NCBI GenBank assembly: GCA_947470895.1
Contig: CANIVF010000005.1
Location: 1 to 64,000 of the forward strand
Direction of reading: 5' to 3'
Origin: Bacteroidota bacterium
GTDB taxonomy: Bacteria; Bacteroidota; Bacteroidia; Cytophagales; Cyclobacteriaceae
DNA: 64,000 bases
Shown here one piece after another: positions 26,525-34,864 of the stretch. The translations under genes were made by a program, and so were the position numbers. Below the pieces are notes generated by a model. That model was not told the origin of the DNA, made no database searches, and worked only from the letters and a program-made list of their open reading frames with translations. Numbering within the stretch: the stretch's first letter is position 1; each line of letters starts with the position of its first letter.

Positions 26525-26881
26525 ATGAAACCAAATTTTTCTCATTTTCTAGGTTTTTTCTTCGTGCTAATGACGCTGGCAAGTTTTTCTGTCAGTGCTC
26601 AAGAAGGTATTCCTAATAATGAGATTCCGGATACGAGGTTTAACCATGAACTTCAGGGTGAAAAACCACTTTTATTTGAGCCTGAGCGATCTCCGTCCAA
26701 TTCGGAAAAAGTAACACCTCTTGCGAAAGGTGAAATGCCTTCAATCCCAAAGTCAGGTAAATCAAAATCATCTGAATCAGTTAAAAATTCATCTGTAAAG
26801 CATGAAGATGATGCTTTGTCTTTCAACTTTCTCTACTTTATCATTCAAAAGTTTAAAATATCGGATATTGTAGAGCAATAG
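26525..26881 (+). CDS. Small secreted protein of unknown function
   Basis: A 118-residue protein with a clear signal peptide (residues 1-25, ending FSVSAQE). The mature part is Ser-, Lys- and Pro-rich and probably disordered up to residue 95 (for example PSIPKSGKSKSSESVKNSS). It ends in an ordered, hydrophobic segment, ALSFNFLYFIIQKFKISDIV, which looks like a conserved C-terminal motif. No function is known to me. It lies 65 nt upstream of the TonB-dependent receptor on the same strand, but the receptor has its own operator-promoter, so co-function is only possible, not shown. Confidence 0.65.
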   Translation: MKPNFSHFLGFFFVLMTLASFSVSAQEGIPNNEIPDTRFNHELQGEKPLLFEPERSPSNSEKVTPLAKGEMPSIPKSGKSKSSESVKNSSVKHEDDALSFNFLYFIIQKFKISDIVEQ

Positions 26882-26923
26882 TTCCGGTCGTGTAATCGAT
26901 TCTCTATCATATCTTGAAAAAAG

Positions 26924-26944
26924 TATCTTTGCAACTCAGTTGCA
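26924..26944 (+). promoter_or_regulatory. Candidate metal-repressor operator on the TonB receptor promoter
   Basis: A perfect 15-bp palindrome, TGCAACT-C-AGTTGCA (26930-26944), overlaps the end of TATCTTTG (26924-26931), an exact match to the Bacteroidota -7 element TAnnTTTG. A repressor bound here would block transcription initiation. The same arrangement recurs at 29397-29417 before the lipoprotein gene. The form (7+1+7, A/T flanks around GCAAC) is the size expected of a Fur-superfamily dimer site. That Zur is the binding protein is inference. Confidence 0.65.
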
Positions 26945-26946
26945 TT

Positions 26947-29358
26947 TTGAAAAAATCAGTTATTTTCACTTTCATTCTTTCTTTCCACACATGGTTAGCA
27001 GTGGGACAGGTTACGTGTAAATTATCCGTTACCGGTAAAGTGCTGGATGAATTTAAAAATCCCCTGCCGGGTGCCACCGTATTTATCAAAGAACATAATG
27101 TTGGAAAGGTAACAGACCGGGATGGTATATATGTCTTTTCTGAAGTGTGTGAGGGTGATTATGCACTTGAGATTAAGTTTTTAGGATACCAAACGCAAGT
27201 AGTGAAACTCAATCTGAAAAAATCTGAAACGATACAATCAATACTCATTACTGAAGATAGACTTCTTTCCGAAGTAGTTATTGCTGACCATCTCGATCCA
27301 ATAGGAAAAGCATCTAATTATGGGGCACTTTCAGGAAAGTCTTTAGAGGAAGTAAGGGGAAAATCTTTGGGCGAATCGCTCCTGAGCATTACCGGAGTAA
27401 ACACTATTCAATCAGGGCCGGCCGTTTTCAAACCGGTCATTCATGGAGTGCACAGTCAGCGCATTTTGATTCTTAATAATGGCGTTCGCCAAGAAGGACA
27501 GCAATGGGGAGCTGAACATGCTCCTGAGATTGATCCCTTTATTGCTTCCAACCTGGTGGTCATAAAAGATGCGGGCGCAATCAAATATGGTACAGATGCA
27601 TTGGGTGGTGTGATCATCGTAAAACCGGCTGATCTTCCTAAGGATCAACAGCTAGGTGGACAACTTCATGTGGTTGGGTCCAGTAATGGAAGGTCTGGTG
27701 TAGTTTCTGGCATGCTAGAGGGTGGAATAAAAACACATCATGGTTGGGGATGGCGAGTGCAGGGTACGGCAAAAAAATCAGGAGATCTTCATACGCCAGA
27801 TTATAATCTATCTAATACAGGATTTAACGAATTGAATTACTCAGCCTCAGCGGGCTATCATCAAGAGGGAAAAGGATTTGAGGTTTATTACAGTCATTTC
27901 AACACAACTATAGGAATTTTGAAAGGTTCGGTGGTTGGCAGCACCGAAGATCTTGCCATTGCGTTGGAGCAAGAACCGCCTCAAAACACGCACCAGTTTA
28001 CCTATCAGATAAATTCACCAAGGCAAGATGTAAAGCATGATTTTGTTAAGCTTATAGGCCACCTTCGCAAGGGAGAGAGTCTTTTCAATTTTCAATATGG
28101 TCTTCAGATAAATAATCGAAGGGAGTATGATTTGCGAAGAGGAAGCCTTAATGAGGTTCCTGCTCTTGGATATACATTATATACTCATACTCTGGATGCA
28201 GAGTGGGAAAAAACTAAAGAGAAATCTCATATACGCTCTCTTGGAATAAATGGTATGGCACAAGACAACAATAAAATGGATGGCACTCAAACACTGCCAT
28301 TCATCCCTAATTTCAATAATTATTCAGCCGGATTATTTTGGATAGAGAAATTTTCAAAGACCAACTGGGATTGGGAAATAGGGGCTCGCTATGATCTCAG
28401 GTATTATAAAATTGTTGGGTATGATTTTAAAAATAAATTGTATCGAAGTGAGTTCAGCTTTCATAATGTAAGCGCCACAGCCGCAGGAACTTTAAAAATC
28501 AATTCATCATCAACGTTTACTTCAAGTTTAGGTAGCGCGTGGAGGCCACCAAATGTGGCAGAGCTTTATAGTTTGGGCACCCATCAAAGCGCTGCCGCCA
28601 TTGAGTTTGGATTGTTGTTGGATGAAATCACCAACGAAGTACGATCACCAGATGAAGTAAATTTTCGTGCCGAACAGGCAATAAAATGGGTGAACACTTA
28701 TCGCAGGCAAAAGGAAAGATTGACTATAGAAATTTCGGTTTACATGAATTACATTTTTAATTACATCTACCTGAAGCCTCGTGGAGTGACCGAAAACACG
28801 CGAGGTATTTTCCCATACTTTCGATATACTCAAACCGATGCTTTCTTTCTCGGTGCCGATCTTTCGATGGGTTATGAGATGACAAAAAAATTAAAGCTAA
28901 ATGCACGGATTTCATTGTTGAAAGCAAAAGATGAAACCAATAACGACCATCTGACTTTTATTCCATCAAACCGGTATGAAGTTTCTATGCGATACGATGC
29001 CTCCAACATACAATCATGGACAAGCCCTTTTGTTGAGGTGAGATTAAAGTATGTCGCAAAGCAGAATAGCGCCCCAAGAGTTGTGCCTATCCGTGATATT
29101 ATCCTGGCAAAAGAGCAAGGGATTGATTTGTTTGAAAATGATAGTCGCAATTTTGATTTTGTTGATTCACCTGAGGGTTACTTTCTGGCTTCTTTTAGTG
29201 CCGGCATTTCCAAGCCCATTAAGAAGTCAAAGTTGGATTTTAGAATTTCGGTTGAAAATTTGACGAATAACGCATACCGTGAATATTCAAACAGGATGCG
29301 CTATTATGCCGATGAAATCGGCCGCAATATTTCTATTGCCCTGAAATACAGCTTTTAA
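26947..29358 (+). CDS. TonB-dependent outer-membrane receptor, ZnuD-like
   Basis: An 803-residue receptor for energy-dependent uptake across the outer membrane. A signal peptide (KKSVIFTFILSFHTWLAVGQ) precedes a carboxypeptidase-regulatory-like domain at about residues 25-105 (VLDEFKNPLPGATVFIKEHN). The plug follows, with GVHSQRILILNNGVRQEGQQ and EHAPEIDPFIASNLVVIKDA, close in pattern to zinc-type ZnuD plugs, and then a 22-strand-type barrel ending in aromatic ALKYSF. I prefer the TTG start at 26947 because an earlier in-frame TTG (26914) would put the operator-promoter inside the gene. The substrate, zinc or a zinc complex, is inferred. Confidence 0.85.
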   Translation: MKKSVIFTFILSFHTWLAVGQVTCKLSVTGKVLDEFKNPLPGATVFIKEHNVGKVTDRDGIYVFSEVCEGDYALEIKFLGYQTQVVKLNLKKSETIQSILITEDRLLSEVVIADHLDPIGKASNYGALSGKSLEEVRGKSLGESLLSITGVNTIQSGPAVFKPVIHGVHSQRILILNNGVRQEGQQWGAEHAPEIDPFIASNLVVIKDAGAIKYGTDALGGVIIVKPADLPKDQQLGGQLHVVGSSNGRSGVVSGMLEGGIKTHHGWGWRVQGTAKKSGDLHTPDYNLSNTGFNELNYSASAGYHQEGKGFEVYYSHFNTTIGILKGSVVGSTEDLAIALEQEPPQNTHQFTYQINSPRQDVKHDFVKLIGHLRKGESLFNFQYGLQINNRREYDLRRGSLNEVPALGYTLYTHTLDAEWEKTKEKSHIRSLGINGMAQDNNKMDGTQTLPFIPNFNNYSAGLFWIEKFSKTNWDWEIGARYDLRYYKIVGYDFKNKLYRSEFSFHNVSATAAGTLKINSSSTFTSSLGSAWRPPNVAELYSLGTHQSAAAIEFGLLLDEITNEVRSPDEVNFRAEQAIKWVNTYRRQKERLTIEISVYMNYIFNYIYLKPRGVTENTRGIFPYFRYTQTDAFFLGADLSMGYEMTKKLKLNARISLLKAKDETNNDHLTFIPSNRYEVSMRYDASNIQSWTSPFVEVRLKYVAKQNSAPRVVPIRDIILAKEQGIDLFENDSRNFDFVDSPEGYFLASFSAGISKPIKKSKLDFRISVENLTNNAYREYSNRMRYYADEIGRNISIALKYSF

Positions 29359-29396
29359 ATTGTTGAAAATAGGTAGTGGGAATCAAAGTTTTATTT

Positions 29397-29417
29397 TATT
29401 ATTGCAACATTGTTGCA
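29397..29417 (+). promoter_or_regulatory. Second copy of the candidate metal-repressor operator
   Basis: TGCAACA-T-TGTTGCA (29403-29417) is a perfect 15-bp palindrome that shares the TGCAAC/GTTGCA arms with the site before the receptor gene. It overlaps the end of TATTATTG (29397-29404), a one-mismatch -7 element. It sits between the receptor stop (29358) and the lipoprotein ATG (29438), implying an independent promoter for the lipoprotein under the same regulator. Confidence 0.65.
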
Positions 29418-29437
29418 TAAATATTATAATCATTAAT

Positions 29438-30061
29438 ATGAAAGTCTATTTTAATTTCCTGCTTCTTTTACTCAGTACTACTTCGTTCATCTTATTAACT
29501 AGCTGCAAGAATGACGACCCAGAGCCGGAGAATATCCCAGAGTTAATAACTAAAGTGACTTTAAAATTTACCCCTGCTGGAGGCGGGGCTGAGATGATCA
29601 TTACGGCAACTGATCCGGATGGAGAGGGAGTGCAGGACATTAAAGTGGATGGCCCCATCAACTTAATAAAGGGAACACAGTATACATTATCATTGGACTT
29701 AATCAATGGGTTATATAAACCAGGAGATGCTGGTTATAACATCACCACTGAAGTTGAAGAAGAAGGAGAGGAGCATCAATTTTTCTTCCGTTTTTCTGAC
29801 GGGATATTTTCATCGCCAACTGGCACAGGAAACATTAAAGACAATGCATCTTCTACTGCGGAAAGTATTAATTATTTAGACAATGATGTTAGCAACATAC
29901 CGATAGGCATTAGTACATCTTGGACGTCATCCAATACGGCGTTAATGGATAAATCATTCAGAGTACTTTTAAAGCACCAACCCGGAATAAAATCATCCAC
30001 CTCTACGTCTCTAGATGGAGAGAGTGATCTGGACATCAGCTTTGTGGTCAATGTGAATTAA
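29438..30061 (+). CDS. Lipoprotein partner of the TonB-dependent receptor
   Basis: A 207-residue lipoprotein with a signal peptide and lipobox LLTSC (Cys near residue 22), followed by an acidic linker (KNDDPEPENIPE). The mature domain is beta-rich, with VTLKFTPAGGGAEMIITATD and EEEGEEHQFFFRFSDGIF followed by LLKHQPG. This matches a Bacteroidota family sometimes annotated as a type 1 periplasmic-binding-fold lipoprotein, often found beside a TonB-dependent receptor. It is probably a surface or periplasmic binding component for the same ligand. The conserved EEEGEEHQFFFRF could bind metal. The ATG at 29438 is 20 nt after the operator. Confidence 0.75.
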   Translation: MKVYFNFLLLLLSTTSFILLTSCKNDDPEPENIPELITKVTLKFTPAGGGAEMIITATDPDGEGVQDIKVDGPINLIKGTQYTLSLDLINGLYKPGDAGYNITTEVEEEGEEHQFFFRFSDGIFSSPTGTGNIKDNASSTAESINYLDNDVSNIPIGISTSWTSSNTALMDKSFRVLLKHQPGIKSSTSTSLDGESDLDISFVVNVN

Positions 30062-30082
30062 TCAATCCATGAACTGCTGATA

Positions 30083-30110
30083 AAAAAACCCGGAGCATTC
30101 CGGGTTTTTT
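30083..30110. terminator. Bidirectional intrinsic terminator
   Basis: CCCGGA-GCAT-TCCGGG (30089-30104) flanked by seven A on the left and six T on the right. It can stop transcription from the lipoprotein gene on the plus strand and from the HisA-like gene on the minus strand, which converge here. Confidence 0.9.
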
Positions 30111-30113
30111 TAT

Positions 30114-30854
30114 TCAACTTTTCTTCACGATGAATTGTTCCAGATCTTTAAGCTTAAGAATTCCCTCATAATAAGCTTTGCCAAAGATGACAGCAAAGAT
30201 TCCCATGTCATTGAGTTTTTTTATGTCATCTACTCCACGCACGCCTCCGCTGGCAAGCACTTTTAAATCTTTAAAGTGATCGAGGATTTCCTGATAAAAT
30301 GAAAAGGCCGGACCTTCCAGTACACCATCGCGCGATACATCGGTCGATTTCACATACTTCAATCCTCGGTCATAAAAATATTGAAGATGATCGAACAAGG
30401 TGATTTCAGATTTGGTTAACCAACCGCGAAACGCTATTTTCTTTGAAACAATATCAGTAACATCAGCACCCAAGGTCATTTTTTCTCTGCCATAAGAAAT
30501 AATCCATGAGGCAAATAATTCGGGATTGGTAACTGCAATGCTTGAGGCTGTGATATAATCAGCACCAAATTCATAAGCTTTTCCGATATCGCCATCGGTG
30601 CAAATGCCTCCGGTAAAATCTACTTTAAGATTGGTGTGGCCTGCAATAGCTTCAAGCACATGATAATTCTTAGGACTCCCACGTTCAGCACCATCCAAAT
30701 CCACTAAATGAACAACTTCAATTCCGTGAGATTCAAATCGCTTTGCCAGATCTAATGGATTTTCATTATACGCTTTCTCACTGGCCGGATCGCCCTTCCT
30801 CATTTTAACAACTTTTCCGTTACGAATGGCTATGGAAGGAATTACCTGTATCAT
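30114..30854 (-). CDS. HisA-like phosphosugar isomerase homologue lacking the catalytic Asp
   Basis: A 246-residue TIM barrel with HisA-family phosphate-binding sites: GGI in VDFTGGICTDGD, TDVSRDG, and VLASGGVRG followed by FGKAYYEG. Canonical HisA opens with a strand ending PA-(I/L)-D, where Asp8 is the general base. Here the segment reads VIPSIAIRNGKVV, with Ala9 at that position. The general-acid Asp is kept (GADVTD) and so is the Thr-Asp of TDVSRDG. There are no other histidine genes around it. It is probably a HisA paralogue with a different reaction or a non-catalytic role, though most databases would call it HisA. Confidence 0.8.
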   Translation of the reverse strand: MIQVIPSIAIRNGKVVKMRKGDPASEKAYNENPLDLAKRFESHGIEVVHLVDLDGAERGSPKNYHVLEAIAGHTNLKVDFTGGICTDGDIGKAYEFGADYITASSIAVTNPELFASWIISYGREKMTLGADVTDIVSKKIAFRGWLTKSEITLFDHLQYFYDRGLKYVKSTDVSRDGVLEGPAFSFYQEILDHFKDLKVLASGGVRGVDDIKKLNDMGIFAVIFGKAYYEGILKLKDLEQFIVKKS

Positions 30855-30953
30855 TTAATTGCAATTACTTTGTAAAATCAAAAGTACCACCACTTCATTA
30901 GATTCAATAAAGGTTTCCAACAAGAAATTTCAAAAAACTAGGTGTCAGATCTT

Positions 30954-31505
30954 TTATTGATTTGTAAAAGGAAGAGCCACTAAAGTTTTGTCCCAAATAA
31001 ATGTTAACTCATGTTCTTCACCCATGTTTTTTTCAACGGCTATGGTGAATTGCTCAAATTCTTTTTCTATTCCTACAGGAGAAGCCTCGATTGAAACAAC
31101 ATCTTTGGCCGGATTCCGATTCGCTTCTCCGTTAAAACCAACTCCCCATTGGCCATACTCAGAATTAAATATAATGGTCCATGATTGTTCGCCAGGTACC
31201 GTCCACAAGCTGTATTTTCCTGCTTTTAAGCTTTTACCTCCAAAAATTAAGTCTTTACTGGTTTCAAACGTAGTCGCTTCGTTGGCACCGGTTCTCCATA
31301 CTTTTCCGAAAGGAACAAGTTCACCAAAGATTACCCTTCCTTTTTTTGACGGACGATTATAAACCACCACAATTTTTAAAGTCCCATCTTCAAATTTAAC
31401 CTGATCCTCAGGGCTGAAAGACTTGGTATAGTATACTCTGAAATAGGTAAGAATCCCCAGAATGATAACTAAGATGATACCCAAAACAAGAAGAAATTTC
31501 TTCAT
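30954..31505 (-). CDS. DUF2911 domain protein, membrane-anchored
   Basis: A 183-residue protein with an uncleaved-looking N-terminal membrane segment (residues 3-23, FLLVLGIILVIILGILTYF). The rest is the DUF2911 domain: VVVYNRPSKKGRVIFGELVP, FGKVWRTGANEATTFETSKD, LKAGKYSLWTVPGEQSWTII, then FNSEYGQWG. DUF2911 is common in Bacteroidota, often secreted, and has no known function. It is followed at 100 nt by the HisA-like gene on the same strand, without evidence of coupling. Confidence 0.87.
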   Translation of the reverse strand: MKKFLLVLGIILVIILGILTYFRVYYTKSFSPEDQVKFEDGTLKIVVVYNRPSKKGRVIFGELVPFGKVWRTGANEATTFETSKDLIFGGKSLKAGKYSLWTVPGEQSWTIIFNSEYGQWGVGFNGEANRNPAKDVVSIEASPVGIEKEFEQFTIAVEKNMGEEHELTFIWDKTLVALPFTNQ

Positions 31506-31648
31506 GACATAGTTTGTTTAAATCCCTTTTGGTTAATAAACCATTAAAATAAGGTTTCGAGTTTACAATTTTTAAAGATCATTTTGCAAATAATCTGGCC
31601 ATAGGCTTTAAATTTGATCGATTTTACTTTTCAACAAAATAGACAACC

Positions 31649-31753
31649 ATGGTTTTTTACGTAGTGCTTGCTCTTTTCGTCTTAGCTATTGTTTCGGTTT
31701 GGGTATTTCCAAATAGTAAGGTAAGCGACAACGAACACGACATTAAGCACTAA
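31649..31753 (+). CDS. Small single-pass membrane protein (34 aa)
   Basis: A 34-codon ATG frame: a hydrophobic segment FYVVLALFVLAIVSVWVF (residues 3-20) followed by a short polar tail ending EHDIKH. It lies 14 nt before the LOG-type gene, and the preceding 143 nt hold no other gene. A clean membrane helix of this length in such a short frame is more likely real than not. It could also act as a leader peptide for the downstream gene. No family is known to me. Confidence 0.5.
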   Translation: MVFYVVLALFVLAIVSVWVFPNSKVSDNEHDIKH

Positions 31754-31767
31754 TTTTCAGGGCTTTA

Positions 31768-32310
31768 ATGAATGTTTGCGTCTTTTGTGGGTCAGCTGCT
31801 GGCGCAAGAAATGACTATGCAGATGCCGCAATAGAAATGGGCAATCTTATCTGTAAGACGCAATCCTCATTGATTTATGGTGGTGGCAACATCGGTCTGA
31901 TGGGTATTGTTGCCGATGAGGTAATGAGGCTTGGAGGCCATGTAATTGGCGTGATTCCTGACTTTCTTTTGCAACGGGAAGTAGCACACAAGGGAATAAC
32001 ACAACTGGAAGTTGTGAATAGTATGCATGACCGAAAAAGGCGCATGGCGGATCTGGCAGATGCTTTTGTTGCCATGCCGGGCGGTTGGGGAACGCTGGAT
32101 GAACTGGCAGAAATTCTCACCTGGAAGCAATTAGGATTAATCCATGCTTCTGTAGGTATATTAAATACACAGGGTTATTTCAACCCACTAATAGAACAAA
32201 TGGAATTAATGGTGAAGGAAGGATTTCTTCAGGCAAACAATCTTAAGGAATTAAAAATTTCAGAAACTCCTCACCAACTCCTCCTTCAACTTGGCGTTAT
32301 AACAAGATAA
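31768..32310 (+). CDS. LOG-family nucleoside 5'-monophosphate phosphoribohydrolase (TIGR00730)
   Basis: A 180-residue Rossmann-like protein of the lysine decarboxylase-like/LOG family. The diagnostic motif is PGGWGTLDELAE, close to the usual PGGxGTxxE, together with the N-terminal VFCGSAAGARNDYADAA and YGGGNIGLMGIVAD. LOG proteins release the free base from adenosine or cytokinin ribotides; in bacteria they may serve nucleotide salvage or cleanup. The old name lysine decarboxylase is not correct. Length is typical. A 34-residue membrane peptide gene lies just upstream. Confidence 0.9.
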   Translation: MNVCVFCGSAAGARNDYADAAIEMGNLICKTQSSLIYGGGNIGLMGIVADEVMRLGGHVIGVIPDFLLQREVAHKGITQLEVVNSMHDRKRRMADLADAFVAMPGGWGTLDELAEILTWKQLGLIHASVGILNTQGYFNPLIEQMELMVKEGFLQANNLKELKISETPHQLLLQLGVITR

Positions 32311-32362
32311 AGCTTAAGGATTTCCGAAAAAATCTTAGCTTTAACTTAAGCCGCTGTATTGT

Positions 32363-33604
32363 ATGGGTACAAATCAATTTGTCGGGTTTATTTTGTTTTT
32401 TCTCGCGGGCATCTCATCAGGCTACGCTCAGGTACTGGGTTTCTCTCTTCCGGAAGGAAAATCCAAGGTTCAATTTCCAATAGAAGTATATAACAACCTG
32501 GTCGTGTTGCCTGTTATATTAAATGGTCAATTGCCATTAAAATTTATTCTGGATACTGGCGTACGCACTTCTATACTAACGGAGAAAGCATATAGCGATA
32601 TTCTGAATCTTCCATACTCAAGAAAATATACGATAGCTGGACCGGGTGGTGAAAAATTGGTAGATGCATACGTAACCAACAACGTTACGTTGGATATGCC
32701 CGGTGTGCATGGGCAAGGGCATGCCTTGTTGGTGTTGGAAAAGGATTATCTCGAACTTCGAAACTACCTGGGCACCGATGTTCATGGAATATTAGGGTAT
32801 GAGTTATTTAGTCGATTCATTATCAAGATTGACTACGAAAGAAAATTGCTCACCCTCATGCATCCCGAAAGGTTTAAACCTAGCAAGAGGCACAACTGGT
32901 TACCAATTACTGTTGAGGACACAAAACCGTATATCATTGTGGGTTTGCAAATGAATGACTCCACATCACTTTCAGGAAAACTTTTGGTGGATAGTGGTGC
33001 AAGCCATGGAATTTTTCTGGAAATTCAATCCAATCCTAAAATCACCATTCCACAAAATCATGTGAGCGCGATAATTGGCCGAGGGCTTGGAGGAGAAATT
33101 ACCGGCCAAATGGGAAGAATAAAGGCGGTTGAAATAGGCAACTATCTGGTTCCTGGCATAATCGCAAATTTTCCTGACCATCAAAGTTATAGCGACACAT
33201 TAAAAACAAGTCGTACCGTTTTTAGAAATGGATCTATTGGCGGGGAGATACTGAGCCGATTCACGGTCATCTTCAACTTTCCGGGAGAAAGAATTTACCT
33301 GAAGAAGAACTCATCACTAAAGAAGGAATTTTATTTTAATTTGAGCGGACTCACCGTTAGGGCTCGGGGAGCGAAGCTAAGAAATTTCGAGGTTTCAGAC
33401 GTACGCGAAAATTCGTCAGCGGCAAATGCAGATATTCGAAAAGGCGACAAAATCATTTCGGTTAATGGAAGGGATGCCAGTGACTTAGAATTAAGTACGA
33501 TCAATGGTTTTCTAAACTCAAAGCCTGGCAAGAAGATATTCCTTCAGATTCAACGGGATGGTACTAAAGTGAATAAGGAATTCAAGTTGAAAAATAGTAT
33601 TTAA
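32363..33604 (+). CDS. Secreted retropepsin-like aspartic protease with PDZ domain
   Basis: A 413-residue protein with a signal peptide (residues 1-22, ending GYAQV). Two retropepsin-like half-sites are visible: KFILDTGVRTSIL (DTG) and GKLLVDSGASHGIF (DSG), so both catalytic Asp residues sit in one chain. The C-terminal PDZ domain (about residues 325-410) shows VSDVRENSSAANADIRKGDK followed by IISVNGRD. The same architecture is frequent in Bacteroidota. It is probably periplasmic or outer-membrane associated, and its substrate is unknown. It starts 52 nt after the LOG gene. Confidence 0.9.
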   Translation: MGTNQFVGFILFFLAGISSGYAQVLGFSLPEGKSKVQFPIEVYNNLVVLPVILNGQLPLKFILDTGVRTSILTEKAYSDILNLPYSRKYTIAGPGGEKLVDAYVTNNVTLDMPGVHGQGHALLVLEKDYLELRNYLGTDVHGILGYELFSRFIIKIDYERKLLTLMHPERFKPSKRHNWLPITVEDTKPYIIVGLQMNDSTSLSGKLLVDSGASHGIFLEIQSNPKITIPQNHVSAIIGRGLGGEITGQMGRIKAVEIGNYLVPGIIANFPDHQSYSDTLKTSRTVFRNGSIGGEILSRFTVIFNFPGERIYLKKNSSLKKEFYFNLSGLTVRARGAKLRNFEVSDVRENSSAANADIRKGDKIISVNGRDASDLELSTINGFLNSKPGKKIFLQIQRDGTKVNKEFKLKNSI

Positions 33605-33665
33605 TTCCACCTAGTTTAAACAGATCTTCCATGGTTAGGTTTTTTCATCGAGGTGAACTTATAAA

Positions 33666-34775
33666 ATGAATTGCATCGTCATTGTTGGAGGAGGACTATC
33701 GGGATTGATTGCTGCTAATTTCTTAGCCCGTGTGGGCGTTGAGGTAACCGTGATAGAAAAAAAGAGTTATCCATTTCACCGTGTGTGCGGAGAATATATT
33801 TCCAATGAAACAATTCCCTTTCTTAACTCAATTGATCTGTTTCCATCCGAATTTAATCCACCGTCAATAACAAAATTTCAACTTACTTCCGTTAACGGCA
33901 AGTCAGCTCGGCTACCTTTAGATTTGGGCGGTTTTGGAATTAGCCGATATACCTTCGATAATTTCCTGTACAGAAAAGCTTCTGAAAGAGGTGTTAGGTT
34001 CTTGTTAAATACTGAAGCAGAGCAGATCGTATTTGATGGGAATCAATTTCGAATAAAGGTAGGCGATCAATTTTTGTATGGTGATGTCGTGATGGGGTCT
34101 TTTGGTAAGAGGTCGCGCATGGATGTTGCCATGAAGAGAACATTCATTCAAAAAAGATCTCCTTATGCTGGGGTGAAGTATCACGTTCGCACCGACCAGC
34201 CGGCTGATCAAATATCACTTCACAATTTTAAAGATGGATATTGTGGAATCAGTCAGATCGAAGATCAGAAATTCACCTTGTGTTACCTTACGCATCGCGA
34301 CAATCTGAAAAAGTATGGCAGCATAAAAGCGATGGAAGAAGTGGTGTTGCAGAAGAATCCTTTCTTAAAATCTTTGTTTGCTGACTCAGAGTTTCTTTAT
34401 GATCGCCCCGAAGCAATCAATGAGATTTCATTCGCTACTAAACAGCCTGTTGATAATCATGTGTTAATGGCAGGTGATGCCGCAGGAATGATTACACCCT
34501 TATGTGGTAACGGCATGGCGCTCGCCATTCATTCGGCAAAAATTCTTAGTGAATTGATATTGCAGTTTGTCAGAAAGGAAATTAGTCGCGAGCAGATGGA
34601 GTCTAGCTATCAGAAAAAATGGAATGCTATGTTTGCACGCAGGCTTTGGGCAGGAAGGCAAATACAGCAACTCTTTGGCGCAGAGTGGACATCAAATCTG
34701 GCTGTTAATCTTATGCATAGCGTTAAGCCCGTTGCCGGTTTTCTGATTAGGCAAACCCACGGCAGTCCATTTTAA
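33666..34775 (+). CDS. FAD-dependent oxidoreductase of the type III PKS locus
   Basis: A 369-residue flavoprotein of the geranylgeranyl-reductase / aromatic-hydroxylase type. The FAD site begins VIVGGGLSGLIAANFLARVG (GxGxxG), the acidic residue binding ribose follows in VIEKKSYPFHRVCGEY, and HVLMAGDAAGMITPLCGNGM is the second flavin motif (GD). The FHRVCGEYIS segment is typical of reductases and hydroxylases acting on lipid-like or polyketide substrates. Together with the prenyltransferase, type III PKS and methyltransferase nearby it likely tailors the same product. The order of reactions cannot be read from sequence. Confidence 0.85.
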   Translation: MNCIVIVGGGLSGLIAANFLARVGVEVTVIEKKSYPFHRVCGEYISNETIPFLNSIDLFPSEFNPPSITKFQLTSVNGKSARLPLDLGGFGISRYTFDNFLYRKASERGVRFLLNTEAEQIVFDGNQFRIKVGDQFLYGDVVMGSFGKRSRMDVAMKRTFIQKRSPYAGVKYHVRTDQPADQISLHNFKDGYCGISQIEDQKFTLCYLTHRDNLKKYGSIKAMEEVVLQKNPFLKSLFADSEFLYDRPEAINEISFATKQPVDNHVLMAGDAAGMITPLCGNGMALAIHSAKILSELILQFVRKEISREQMESSYQKKWNAMFARRLWAGRQIQQLFGAEWTSNLAVNLMHSVKPVAGFLIRQTHGSPF

Positions 34776-34864
34776 CTTCTTACATAAGATTATCACCGCT
34801 TCAAGCAATCCGGGCGTATTTTTATTATTCATGCGTTACCTTCATCTCAATTAAACCTTAAATA

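Noticed and set aside
26914-26946. TTG at 26914 as the receptor start
   Set aside because: It would put the operator and -7 element inside the coding sequence, and the signal peptide is better formed from the TTG at 26947.
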